Assembly: GCA_039680605.1 (NCBI GenBank)
Contig: JBDKTA010000063.1
Span: forward strand, 1 to 64,000
Source of the DNA: Planctomycetaceae bacterium
Lineage (GTDB): Bacteria > Planctomycetota > Phycisphaerae > SM23-33
DNA: 64,000 nucleotides
Reading direction: 5' to 3'
Part shown: positions 17,003 to 25,163 of the stretch, piece after piece
Layout of the letters: each line of letters opens with the position of its first letter
Numbering within the stretch: position 1 is the first letter of the stretch
Notes under the pieces: generated by a model
What the model was told of the DNA's origin: nothing
Seen by the model: only the letters and a program-made list of their open reading frames with translations
The model's database searches: none
Program-made: the position numbers and the translations under genes

Positions 17003-17146
17003 ATGGGAGAGCGCAGAGAACGTAAAGATAAGCGTCTGGCCAACCAGAAGGCCACGCGCCTGAAGAACGCCCCTCGCAAAGTCAAAGCCCGCGTACGCAA
17101 AGCCGCCCGCGAAGAAGCCAAGACAACGCGCCGAACCGAGAAGTAA
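17003..17146 (+). CDS. Small, highly basic 47-residue protein
   Basis: The family is not recognised. The 47 residues are almost entirely Lys, Arg, Ala, Glu and Thr (MGERRERKDKRLANQKATRL...), with no Trp, Tyr, Phe or Cys, so a nucleic-acid- or ribosome-associated helix or a disordered tail is possible. Three things argue that it is real: a ribosome binding site AAAGGA 6 nt upstream, a near-consensus promoter at 16945-16973, and a reading frame that stops just before the inverted repeat starting at 17151. It is divergent from the thioredoxin-like gene. Confidence 0.6.
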   Translation: MGERRERKDKRLANQKATRLKNAPRKVKARVRKAAREEAKTTRRTEK

Positions 17147-17150
17147 TCTG

Positions 17151-17333
17151 TGGAGTGCGGCAGCCAAAGCTGCCGCTTTGGAAGTTTTCCGGCGGGGTGC
17201 CATGACGGCCGCTGTGCAGCCGCCATGTCCCTGACCGTTCCCCCACCCATGGCGGCTGAGAGATGGCGCCATGCTCGTCCATCTGTCGTATTCGAAAAAC
17301 TACCAAAGCGGCAGCTAAGGCTGCCGCAATCCA
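17151..17333. repeat. GGAGTGCGGCAGC-type inverted repeat, copy A
   Basis: Arms of about 38 bp (17151-17187 and 17295-17333) read TGGAGTGCGGCAGCC..., AGCTGCCGCTTTGG and the reverse complement with few mismatches. The 107-bp interior holds smaller CATGGCGGC-type palindromes. The right arm overlaps the 3' end of the sugar isomerase gene and contains its stop codon. A second copy with a much shorter loop is at 34853-34941. Confidence 0.85.
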
Positions 17334-18166
17334 TACGCTGCGCGGAGGTTTTTCAGTCCCGCCGCCAGGCCCTTCAGGCAGTCGTCCGAGCCTTCGTATT
17401 CGATGGAGATGAATCCGTTGTATCCGGCGGCCTCTATCGCCGCCACGCAGCCGCGAACGTCCACGCTGCCTTCGCCCACGGCAGTGCCTTCCAGCAGCGC
17501 CCCGCCGCGAGAGCGCAGGCCGCCCTTGCCGGCCGACGCCGCCGCTGACGTGACGCGGAAGTCTTTGGCGTGGACATGCACGGCGAAAGGCGCCATCCGC
17601 CGCGTGGCGGCCACCGGATCGTCGTCGGCGCAAAGGAAGTTGCCGATGTCGATCAACCAGCCGAAGTTCGGGTCGGCCACCGCGCGGGCGAGTTTCTCGC
17701 AGCGGATCGAATCCTGCACGAAGTACCCGTGATTCTCGACGCACGTTCGGATGTTCAATTCCGCCGCAAACTGCGTGATCTGCCGGCAGGCGTCGGCCAG
17801 CGCGGGCAACACGGCGTCGAACTCGGCCTCGGATTTGCTCTGATCGGGCCCGCGCCACGCGGCGTCGTGCCGAAGCACGGGAGCCCCCAGGATCGCGGCG
17901 ATCTGCAGCTCGCGCTTCACGCCCTCGACAGCGGCGGGGGTGTTGTCCAGCAGATTCGCCCCGACCGTGTACGACACGATGGGCAGACCGAACGCCGCGC
18001 AAGCGTCTTTGACCCCGGCCGCCAGGTCTTCCGGCGCCTCACCGCCCAGGCCGGTGAATTCCATGCCTTCGAACCCCAGTTCGGCCGCGGTTTCGACCGC
18101 CCAGAGCAAGTCCTTGCCCCTGCCCAGATATTGCGAAAAGCTGTAACTGCTGACGGCGGTTTTCAT
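17315..18166 (-). CDS. Sugar phosphate isomerase/epimerase family protein (xylose isomerase-like TIM barrel)
   Basis: A 283-residue AP-endonuclease-2/xylose isomerase-like TIM barrel. The N-terminus is KTAVSSYSFSQYL. Metal-binding blocks typical of the family are ELGFEGMEFTGLG, CVENHGYF (Glu-Asn-His), WLIDIGNF (Asp), HVHAKDFR (His-Lys) and ISIEYEGSDD (Glu). Members isomerise or epimerise sugars and polyols, but the substrate is not predictable here. Start ATG with AGGAG 7 nt upstream. The last residues and the stop lie in an arm of the inverted repeat 17151-17333, so the C-terminal tail has probably been rewritten by that repeat. Confidence 0.8.
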   Translation of the reverse strand: MKTAVSSYSFSQYLGRGKDLLWAVETAAELGFEGMEFTGLGGEAPEDLAAGVKDACAAFGLPIVSYTVGANLLDNTPAAVEGVKRELQIAAILGAPVLRHDAAWRGPDQSKSEAEFDAVLPALADACRQITQFAAELNIRTCVENHGYFVQDSIRCEKLARAVADPNFGWLIDIGNFLCADDDPVAATRRMAPFAVHVHAKDFRVTSAAASAGKGGLRSRGGALLEGTAVGEGSVDVRGCVAAIEAAGYNGFISIEYEGSDDCLKGLAAGLKNLRAAYGLRQP

Positions 18167-18354
18167 ACGGCACTCCTGTTCAGAGCAGAACTGTAGCGGC
18201 AGACGGCATGCCCGTCAAGCCACGGCGCATTCGCCCCGCCACCGCCCGCGGTCGCCAGCCCGGCGCCGTGGGCTTCACGGAAAATACCCTACACCCGGTG
18301 TTGGCGCATGGGTACAATTTCAGGAGTCGCGGCCACGGTATCTCAAGGTGGAGT

Positions 18355-20667
18355 ATGTGGTTCACCAACAATCGCGCCACGGTCATGGCGGCCGGTCTCG
18401 TCCTGTCCACAATGACATCTGCGGCAGTAGCGGCTGAACCGCTCTCACGCCGGCAACTGCTGCTGGCCGGTTCGCGCGATCCCAACGCGAGAATCCGCAA
18501 GGCATCCGTCACGGCCTTGGCGGAATTCAAGGATCCCACGATCTCCGATGCCTTGATCGATCTGGCAAACGACCCCGATCCGTCTGTGCGCGAAGCCACG
18601 GTCCGGACGCTGGCCGCCGCACCGACCCCCAAGTGCTTTGACATTTTCGTGAAGGTCCTGGCCGATAGAAATCTGCGATGGAAGGCAGCCGCGGTTGAGG
18701 GCCTGGCCAAGCTCAAAGACCCCCGCTGTGTTGAGCCGCTGGTGGGGCTGCTCCGTGCGCCCAGCGACTACGACGCCCAACTCGCTCGCCGTGTGATCAT
18801 CAGCCTCGGCGAGGGCGCGGTTCCCGCAGTGGCCCAGGCGATCAAGAGCCGCGAGTCCCTGCGCAGGGATCTGGTCCAGATCCTGCTGGCCATAGGAACA
18901 GCCCAGGCCCGAACCGCGCTGGCCAAGGCCGTCGCCGATGACGATGCGACCGTAAGGCTGGCTGTCGTCCAGGCGTTGGCTGTTCCGGACAAGGCGCCCC
19001 TAGCCGAGCCTCTCCTTAAGACGGCAGTGGAAGATTCCGACCCGTCGGTCCGGCTGGCCGCAATGCAGAGCATGGCCGCGCTCTGTGCTACAGGGCACGT
19101 GCCTGAGGCACTGGCAAGCAGTGTGCTCAAGGGCCTCTCTCACCCGGACCCGAAGCTGCGAGCGGGAGCCGTGGCACTCTCAACATACGCGCCCAAGGAC
19201 CAGGTACTCCAGCCCCTGATCAAGCTGCTGCAGGATCCCGAGGTCGCCATTCGGCGCAAGGTTGCCCAAAAACTCTCGTACACGACCGATCCGGTCGTGC
19301 TGAGCCCGCTGATCAAGGCGATGGAAGATACGGATCCCGCAGTCAGTCGCGACGCCGCGATAGGGGTAGCGCGTTTCAACCGACCCGAGGCGATCCCATT
19401 CCTGAAAAAGCTGGCGATCAAGAGCACCCACAGCGACCGTGAGATATGCCGGATGCTGGCCGGCCTTGGCCCAAAGGGCATCGACGCGCTGCTTGAGATT
19501 GTGGCCGCCAACGTCCCCTCCAGCAAAGGGGCCGAGAGAATGCTGATCGACAAGCGAGACGGGCAGGTCTTTGCCGGCGCCAGGGACTTCATCAACAGGG
19601 CTGCGACCCCCGAGGGACGACGCCTCTTTGTCAACATCATCGCCTCATTCAAGGACTCCGCGGCCGCCGCGGCCCTGGGCGAGACGCTCAAACACCCGGA
19701 TCAGACCACGCGCCAAAGCGCAGGCCAAGGCCTCATTCGGATGGAAACGGATCACTCCGCCTCGGTTCTGGCCAAAGCATTCAAGGACCTGGACCCCAAG
19801 ATCCGTCTGGAACTGGTGAAGTCCATGGGAGATTACTCCGAGGTGAAGCTGGCGCCGGTCATTGATGCGGCGACCCAGGACAGCGAACCTATGGTCCTTG
19901 CCGCCACGGCCTATATTCTGACCAAGAAGCGAAACCCACAGACGCTTGCGGTAATGTGTCGCCTGGTGGACCGGGGAGTGCTTAAGGAGTCTTCGCCCCT
20001 GCCGGATATGCAGAAGAACATGTTCCTCGATGTCCTGGGCCGCTTTGAAGACACGCGCGCCACCCCCACGTTGTTACGCGCTCTCAAGGACCGCACCATG
20101 CCCGTTCAGACCCGCCGCAGCATCGCGTATGCCCTGGGCGCTACGGGCGGACCGGGCGCCGGCGAGGCGCTGTTGGCCTGTGCCGCCGAGAAGGACGAAA
20201 ACCTGCAGGAGGGCTGCGCCTGGGCGCTGGGCCAACTGCACGTCAAAGCTGCGTCAAAGATCCTTCAGGAACTATCCGCTGACGAAAAGACTTTGCCCTT
20301 CAACCGGGCGGCGGTGGCCCTGGCGGCGGTGGATTCCAGGGCTGCCCACAAGCCCTTCCTGGCGCTGCTGCGGCGGAGCCCTGAAGACGCCGAACTGCTC
20401 AAGATGATGCAACACGCAAAGGATGGCGACGTCGTGGACGTGCTGGTCGCCGCTCTGGAATCCCGGAAACAGATCTTTCGCGCGGCGCATTGGCTGGGGC
20501 AGATCGGCGACGAACGGGCTGTGGCGCCGATGGAAAGACTTGTCTCAACATTGGACAACAAAGACTTGCGCGACACCGTAAGCAACCAGCTCCACTGGGT
20601 CAGAATCCGGCTCAAGCGTGCTGCTCGATCCGGCGCGGCTACCCCCCCCGCACAACCCCCGGAATAG
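18355..20667 (+). CDS. Secreted HEAT-repeat protein, paralogue 1
   Basis: A 770-residue exported protein. ATG 18355 is chosen because AAGGTGGAG lies just upstream and a signal peptide follows (AAGLVLSTMTSAAVAAEP). The rest is a run of roughly 20 HEAT/PBS-lyase-like repeats of about 31 residues, such as DPNARIRKASVTALAEFKD and PEVAIRRKVAQKLSYTTDP. It aligns from end to end with the next gene (shared LLAGSRDPN, TPKCFD, NRPEAIP), so the two arose by tandem duplication. No catalytic motif is seen; a periplasmic protein-binding scaffold is the best guess. The gap to the next gene is 113 bp. Confidence 0.85.
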   Translation: MWFTNNRATVMAAGLVLSTMTSAAVAAEPLSRRQLLLAGSRDPNARIRKASVTALAEFKDPTISDALIDLANDPDPSVREATVRTLAAAPTPKCFDIFVKVLADRNLRWKAAAVEGLAKLKDPRCVEPLVGLLRAPSDYDAQLARRVIISLGEGAVPAVAQAIKSRESLRRDLVQILLAIGTAQARTALAKAVADDDATVRLAVVQALAVPDKAPLAEPLLKTAVEDSDPSVRLAAMQSMAALCATGHVPEALASSVLKGLSHPDPKLRAGAVALSTYAPKDQVLQPLIKLLQDPEVAIRRKVAQKLSYTTDPVVLSPLIKAMEDTDPAVSRDAAIGVARFNRPEAIPFLKKLAIKSTHSDREICRMLAGLGPKGIDALLEIVAANVPSSKGAERMLIDKRDGQVFAGARDFINRAATPEGRRLFVNIIASFKDSAAAAALGETLKHPDQTTRQSAGQGLIRMETDHSASVLAKAFKDLDPKIRLELVKSMGDYSEVKLAPVIDAATQDSEPMVLAATAYILTKKRNPQTLAVMCRLVDRGVLKESSPLPDMQKNMFLDVLGRFEDTRATPTLLRALKDRTMPVQTRRSIAYALGATGGPGAGEALLACAAEKDENLQEGCAWALGQLHVKAASKILQELSADEKTLPFNRAAVALAAVDSRAAHKPFLALLRRSPEDAELLKMMQHAKDGDVVDVLVAALESRKQIFRAAHWLGQIGDERAVAPMERLVSTLDNKDLRDTVSNQLHWVRIRLKRAARSGAATPPAQPPE

Positions 20668-20780
20668 CCGGTCCGTTCGACGGATATTTGCGTTGATGGC
20701 GGACGGGCCACGGTTGCATAATAACCATCGGCTGCGGCGACCGGCTCGCCGCCGGGGACAACTATAATCGAGGTGGGCGT

Positions 20781-23141
20781 ATGCGAAACTTTCTGACGGG
20801 GTTCGGTGCGGCGTTGTGTGCCGCCTTGTGCGCTTTCAGCGGAGCAGCCGCTGACAATCCCCCCTCGCGGCTGGAGGTGCTGCTAGCCGGGTCCAGGGAC
20901 CCCAACGAATCGCTGCGCAGGTCATCCATCAAGGCGCTGGCGGAAATCAAAGACCCGCGGGTGACCGATGCGCTGATCGAACTCAGCGCCGATACCAACG
21001 CCGAGATCCGCGAATTGGCGCTGGAGTCGATGGCCGCCGTGGTCACCCCCAAATGCTTCGACGCCCTGGTTTCGGCGCTGGCCGACAGCAACGACCGCAC
21101 GCGAATGCACGCCGCTCGCGGCCTGGCGGCGTTGAAAGATCCGCGATCCATCGAACCGCTGATGGAACTGCTGGGCCCGCACCGGTATGACACCTACAGT
21201 CGCGGGACCGATGTCGCCGCCATCATCATCGATTTTGGCGACAAAGCCGTCGCCCCCGTCGCAAAGGCTCTCCAAACCCGCAGCGCCCTGCGGGCGTCAT
21301 TGATCCAGATTCTCGCGGCCATCAACACCAAGGCCGCGAACGCGGAATTGGCCAAGGCCGCCGCCGCCCAGGATTGGCGCATGCGGTTGGCGGTGATCGA
21401 GGTCGCGGCCCGCCCCGAGACGCGGGGCAACATGGAAAAGATCGTCGCCCAAGGCCTGAAGGACCCAATCGCATCGGTGCGGTTTGCAGCCATTGCGGCG
21501 CTGGACCGCCTGTCCCAGCAGCCCTCGCCGCCGTCGGAGGCGCTGCAGAATGCCATCGTCTCGGCCCTCAACGACAGCAACCCGTCCACGCGCGAGCGGG
21601 CCGTGCAACTGGTCAATCGCCTGGATGACGCCCACGCCCTGGCGCCGCTGGCCAGGCTTCTGGCCGAGGGCAACGTCAATGTGCGGCGGCAGGCGGTCGC
21701 GAGGCTTTCGAACATGACCGACGAGGCGGCCGCAGCCCCGCTGATCAAGGCGCTGGACGACTCCGACGCCTCCGTCAGCCGCGCCGCCGCGCTGGCCCTG
21801 GCCAGGCTCAACCGCCCCGAAGCGATCCCCGCGCTCAAGCGGGCCGCAATGGGCGAAGGCGAAAGCAGCGACTACCAGGCCCTCGACGCCTTGCGCCAGA
21901 TGGGTCCCAAGGCCGTCGCGGCGCTGCTGGAGATCGCCCGGGCGAAGATTCCCGCCAGCCGCCGCGCCGCCAGAATGCTCATGGACATCAACGACCCTGC
22001 CGCCGTCGCCGGCGTCTCCGAGGCCATCAAGAGCGGCGACCCTCAGACTCGCAGGGAACTCATCGCCGCCATGGGCTCCTCGCGACAGCCTTCGGCGATC
22101 TCCGTCCTGACCGACGCGATCAAGGACTCCGACGAGGGCGTCAGAATCGCCGCCGTCGCGGCGCTGGGCAACCTTCGCACGCGAGCGGCCGTGGGTGTGC
22201 TGGGCACGGCCATGAAGGACCCCAACTCACGCGTGCGTCAGCAGGTGGTTCAGACGCTGGCGAACAACCAGACCAGCGCTTTGGCCGACGACATCGCCAT
22301 CGCCCTGGCGGACGTGGCCGACGAACCCGACAAACAGATTCAAATGTCCGCCGCGTCGGTTCTGGCTCGCACCGATAGCGCAAAAGTCGTCCCGCTGCTG
22401 TGTCGCCTGATTGAAAAAGGAATTCTTGCCGGCTTCGCCAGCCGCGACAGTTTCCGAGTCTCCATCGTGGAGGCCCTGGGTCGCCCGGGCGATACGCGCG
22501 CCACGGGCACGCTGGTGGGGCTCTTGAAGGACTCGCCCGACGCGCAGGTGCAATACTCGGCCGCGTATGCCCTGGGGCGCACGGGCGGCCAGGGCGCGGG
22601 TGAAGCCCTGATCGCCGCCATGGGCAAAGGCGATGCGCGCGTGCAGGAGATGTGCGTCGTGTCGCTGGGAAAGCTGCGTGAAAAACGGGCGGCCAAGCCT
22701 CTACAGGAAATGGCCGCCCAGGAAGGCGGTCCGATGATCCGCTCCATCGCCATTGCCCTGGCCAGGATCGATTCCAAGGCCGCCTGGAAACCCTTCCTGA
22801 CAATGCTGAACCAGCAAGGCGGCGATGCTGCCGTCCTGGCCAAGGCATTGGAAGAATCCGGCGGCAGTGACGTCGTCGAGGCCTTGATTGCCATGTTGGG
22901 CCAGCCGTCTTTGCCAGCCCACATGCAGGTGATCTATTGGCTGGGGCAGGTGGGCGATGCGCGGGCCATCGAGCCGCTGCAGAAACTGACGGCCCTGGGC
23001 AGAGGCAGTCTCGCGGGCAACGCCGCATATTCCGCCCTTGAGATGATCGCCCGAGAGGCGCGCACAAAGCCTCCTCGCCCGTCACACGCAAGGCCGAGGT
23101 ATTCCGCCAGCAGACCCGCATCGAGACCGCGTCCGAAGTGA
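20781..23141 (+). CDS. Secreted HEAT-repeat protein, paralogue 2
   Basis: A 786-residue paralogue of the preceding gene, with signal peptide (GAALCAALCAFSGAAA) and about 20 HEAT repeats (DPNESLRRSSIKALAEIKD, DEGVRIAAVAALGNLRT). The C-terminal tail is Arg/Pro/Ser-rich and low in complexity. The two copies have diverged by point changes but keep the repeat register. Ribosome binding site GAGGTGG. TATAAT at 20763-20768 lacks a -35 at the right place; CATAAT at 20717-20722 has TTGATG 18 bp upstream and could be the promoter. Function unknown. Confidence 0.85.
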   Translation: MRNFLTGFGAALCAALCAFSGAAADNPPSRLEVLLAGSRDPNESLRRSSIKALAEIKDPRVTDALIELSADTNAEIRELALESMAAVVTPKCFDALVSALADSNDRTRMHAARGLAALKDPRSIEPLMELLGPHRYDTYSRGTDVAAIIIDFGDKAVAPVAKALQTRSALRASLIQILAAINTKAANAELAKAAAAQDWRMRLAVIEVAARPETRGNMEKIVAQGLKDPIASVRFAAIAALDRLSQQPSPPSEALQNAIVSALNDSNPSTRERAVQLVNRLDDAHALAPLARLLAEGNVNVRRQAVARLSNMTDEAAAAPLIKALDDSDASVSRAAALALARLNRPEAIPALKRAAMGEGESSDYQALDALRQMGPKAVAALLEIARAKIPASRRAARMLMDINDPAAVAGVSEAIKSGDPQTRRELIAAMGSSRQPSAISVLTDAIKDSDEGVRIAAVAALGNLRTRAAVGVLGTAMKDPNSRVRQQVVQTLANNQTSALADDIAIALADVADEPDKQIQMSAASVLARTDSAKVVPLLCRLIEKGILAGFASRDSFRVSIVEALGRPGDTRATGTLVGLLKDSPDAQVQYSAAYALGRTGGQGAGEALIAAMGKGDARVQEMCVVSLGKLREKRAAKPLQEMAAQEGGPMIRSIAIALARIDSKAAWKPFLTMLNQQGGDAAVLAKALEESGGSDVVEALIAMLGQPSLPAHMQVIYWLGQVGDARAIEPLQKLTALGRGSLAGNAAYSALEMIAREARTKPPRPSHARPRYSASRPASRPRPK

Positions 23142-23196
23142 TCGGGCCTTCGGAGCTCCGCGGTGCCTATGATTGCATAGCAATCAGGAGCAGGCT

Positions 23197-23544
23197 ATGG
23201 ACCAGAATCAAAACGCAATGTGCTCGCTGGCCGATCGTGAATGCGTCCCTTGCAAGGGCGGCACGCCGCCGCTGCAGGGAGAAGAGATCGAGCAGTTTCA
23301 GGAGCAGCTCGGCGGCGGCTGGGAGGTCGTCGACAGTCGCTGTCTGTCGAAGGCCTGGAAGTTCAAGAACTTTCGACAGGCCCTGGATTTCACCAACCGC
23401 GTCGGCGAACTGGCCGAGCAGACCGGGCATCATCCTGACATCCGCCTGGGCTGGGGCAAGGTGGCGGTGGAGTTGACCACGCACAAGATCGGCGGGCTAT
23501 CGGTGGCCGACTTCGTCATGGCCGCCAAGATCGACGCCCTGTAA
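23197..23544 (+). CDS. phhB: 4a-hydroxytetrahydrobiopterin dehydratase (pterin carbinolamine dehydratase)
   Basis: A 115-residue PCD/DCoH-family protein (usual length about 95-115). The active-site motif is clear: TGHHPDIRLGWGKVAVELTT with the two His and Asp, followed by GGLSVADFVMAAKID. The preceding helix contains WKFKNFRQALDFTNRVGELA. It dehydrates 4a-hydroxytetrahydropterin to recycle the cofactor of aromatic amino acid hydroxylases, or serves in molybdopterin-related metabolism when no hydroxylase exists; no hydroxylase gene is in the window. ATG 23197 is preferred over 23173 because AGGAG lies 7 nt upstream. An N-terminal Cys pair (CVPC) is an extra feature. Confidence 0.9.
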   Translation: MDQNQNAMCSLADRECVPCKGGTPPLQGEEIEQFQEQLGGGWEVVDSRCLSKAWKFKNFRQALDFTNRVGELAEQTGHHPDIRLGWGKVAVELTTHKIGGLSVADFVMAAKIDAL

Positions 23545-23568
23545 TAACCTTCCTTCGAGGCGAAAGAA

Positions 23569-23687
23569 CCGACGACGAGGACGAGAGAACGCATCTCAAC
23601 GTCTTTGCTTCTTTCTTAATCCTCTTAATCTTTTCCCAATCCCGTCAACCTGCCTGCCGGCAGGCAGGTCCCGCACTCCCCGTCCCC
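23569..23687. repeat. Composite repeat with a 22-bp perfect palindrome inserted
   Basis: It starts with a short GAC/GAG tract (23569-23585), then the CTTAATCCTCTTAATC / CCCAATCC / CCGCACTCCCCGTCCC unit also seen twice near 14.45-14.63 kb. Here the unit is interrupted at 23648-23669 by a perfect palindrome, ACCTGCCTGCC plus its reverse complement. The same palindrome is at 26470-26491 and, for 20 bp, at 54621-54640. Confidence 0.85.
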
Positions 23688-23704
23688 TTGCTCATGCAAC
23701 AGGT

Positions 23705-23733
23705 TTGAAATGCGCGGCTGCATGGGTTATAAT
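23705..23733 (+). promoter_or_regulatory. Sigma70-type promoter of the Re-citrate synthase-like gene
   Basis: TTGAAA (23705-23710), a 17-bp spacer and a perfect TATAAT (23728-23733). Transcription should begin near 23740, 47 nt before the TTG start codon. Confidence 0.7.
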
Positions 23734-23786
23734 GCCCAGACTCGAATGGGTTGCGCCGATATGGCGCCTGAAGCAGGAATAGCGAC

Positions 23787-25112
23787 TTGGCTGAAAACAG
23801 CAAGAAATACGCGTTGCAGGACATCGACGAGCCTCAGCTCTACCGGGAGCAGTTTCCCTTCGCGAAGCTGCCTCGGGTGATCTTTGACGGCAAAGATGTG
23901 CCGATGGCTGCCGCCTCGGAAATCTGGGTGACCGATACCACGTTCCGGGACGGGCAGCAGTCGCGACCTCCTTATACCGTCGAGCAGATCGTCGATCTGT
24001 ATAAGCTCATGAGCAAACTCGACAATGGCACGGGGACCATCCGCGCCTCCGAGTTTTTCCTGTATTCGCGCAAAGATCGCGAAGCCGTCGACAAGTGCCG
24101 CGAGCTGGGCCTGACGTTTCCGGAAGTGACCGGGTGGATCCTCGCCCGCAAGCAGGACTTCAAGATCGTCAAGGAAATGGGCCTGCCCGAGACGGGCATT
24201 TTGACCAGTTGCAGCGACTATCATATTTTTCTCAAGCTCAAGAAGTCTCGCAAGCAGGCGATGGACCTGTACCTGGAGATCGCCCGCACGGCGCTGGAAG
24301 AAGGCATCCGCATCCGCTGCCACTTCGAGGACATCACGCGCGCGGATATCTACGGATTCGTCATCCCGCTGGCCCAGCAGCTCATGCTCCTGCGCCAGCA
24401 GTACAAGCTCGACGTCAAGATCCGCCTTTGCGACACGCTGGGCTTCGGCGTGCCCTGGGCGCAGGCGGCCCTGCCGCGGTCGGTGCCCAAGATCGTCCAC
24501 GCGATGATCCACGACGCCGGCGTGCCCGGCGAACTGCTGGAATGGCACGGGCACAACGACTTCCACAAGGTCGTGATCAATCCGGTGACGGCGTGGCTCT
24601 ACGGCTGCGCCGCGTGCAACGCCAGCCTGCTGGGCATCGGCGAGCGCACGGGCAACAGCCCGCTGGAGGCGATGGTGGTCGAGGCCGCCCAGCTTCGCGG
24701 GCATGATGATAACGTGAATTACGCCGCCATCACGGAGATCGCCGACTACTACAAGAACCAGATCGGCGACGCGGTGCCGCACGATTATCCGCTGGTCGGG
24801 CGCGACTTCAATACCACCCGTGCGGGCATCCACACCGACGGGCTGCTCAAGAGCGAAGAGATCTACAGTTGCTTCGACACCGCCGCCATCCTCAACCGCC
24901 CCGCTGGGGTCGTCATCACCGACAAGTGCGGCGCCGCGGGCATCAAGCACTGGATCTCGACGCACTACAAGGTCGACGTCCCCAAGGACGACTCGCGACT
25001 GCGGGCGATCTTCGACATCGTCCAGGCCCAGTACGACGACGGCCGCACGACGTCCATCAGCGACGACGAGATGCACGCCTGGTACGCGGAGTTCTTCCAA
25101 GGCAAGCGGTAG
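23787..25112 (+). CDS. Re-citrate synthase / homocitrate synthase-type DRE-TIM metallolyase
   Basis: A 441-residue member of the isopropylmalate/homocitrate synthase superfamily. DTTFRDGQQSRPPYT is the DRE-TIM signature, LLEWHGHNDFHKV holds the HxH metal ligands, and GIGERTGNSPLEAM the substrate loop. The overall pattern (FDGKDVPM, TGILTSCSDYHIFLKLK, NTTRAGIHTDGLLK) matches, from memory, the Re-citrate synthases of strict anaerobes better than LeuA, and there is no C-terminal leucine-binding domain. The reaction would be acetyl-CoA plus oxaloacetate to citrate with Re-face stereochemistry. The start is TTG 23787: the frame has no nearer ATG or GTG, AGGA lies upstream, and a consensus promoter precedes it. 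The start of its neighbourhood is a repeat, and it stands alone. Confidence 0.75.
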   Translation: MAENSKKYALQDIDEPQLYREQFPFAKLPRVIFDGKDVPMAAASEIWVTDTTFRDGQQSRPPYTVEQIVDLYKLMSKLDNGTGTIRASEFFLYSRKDREAVDKCRELGLTFPEVTGWILARKQDFKIVKEMGLPETGILTSCSDYHIFLKLKKSRKQAMDLYLEIARTALEEGIRIRCHFEDITRADIYGFVIPLAQQLMLLRQQYKLDVKIRLCDTLGFGVPWAQAALPRSVPKIVHAMIHDAGVPGELLEWHGHNDFHKVVINPVTAWLYGCAACNASLLGIGERTGNSPLEAMVVEAAQLRGHDDNVNYAAITEIADYYKNQIGDAVPHDYPLVGRDFNTTRAGIHTDGLLKSEEIYSCFDTAAILNRPAGVVITDKCGAAGIKHWISTHYKVDVPKDDSRLRAIFDIVQAQYDDGRTTSISDDEMHAWYAEFFQGKR

Positions 25113-25163
25113 TTGGACCGAACCCCCAATAGCGCCCCTTCACGAACAGGAGTTGGATAATCC

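Noticed and set aside
18355-23141. The two HEAT genes considered as a single gene broken by a frameshift
   Set aside because: Both have separate ribosome binding sites, signal peptides and stop codons, and the proteins align to each other from end to end.
23173-23196. Earlier start for the pterin dehydratase
   Set aside because: It adds eight residues without a ribosome binding site; AGGAG favours 23197.
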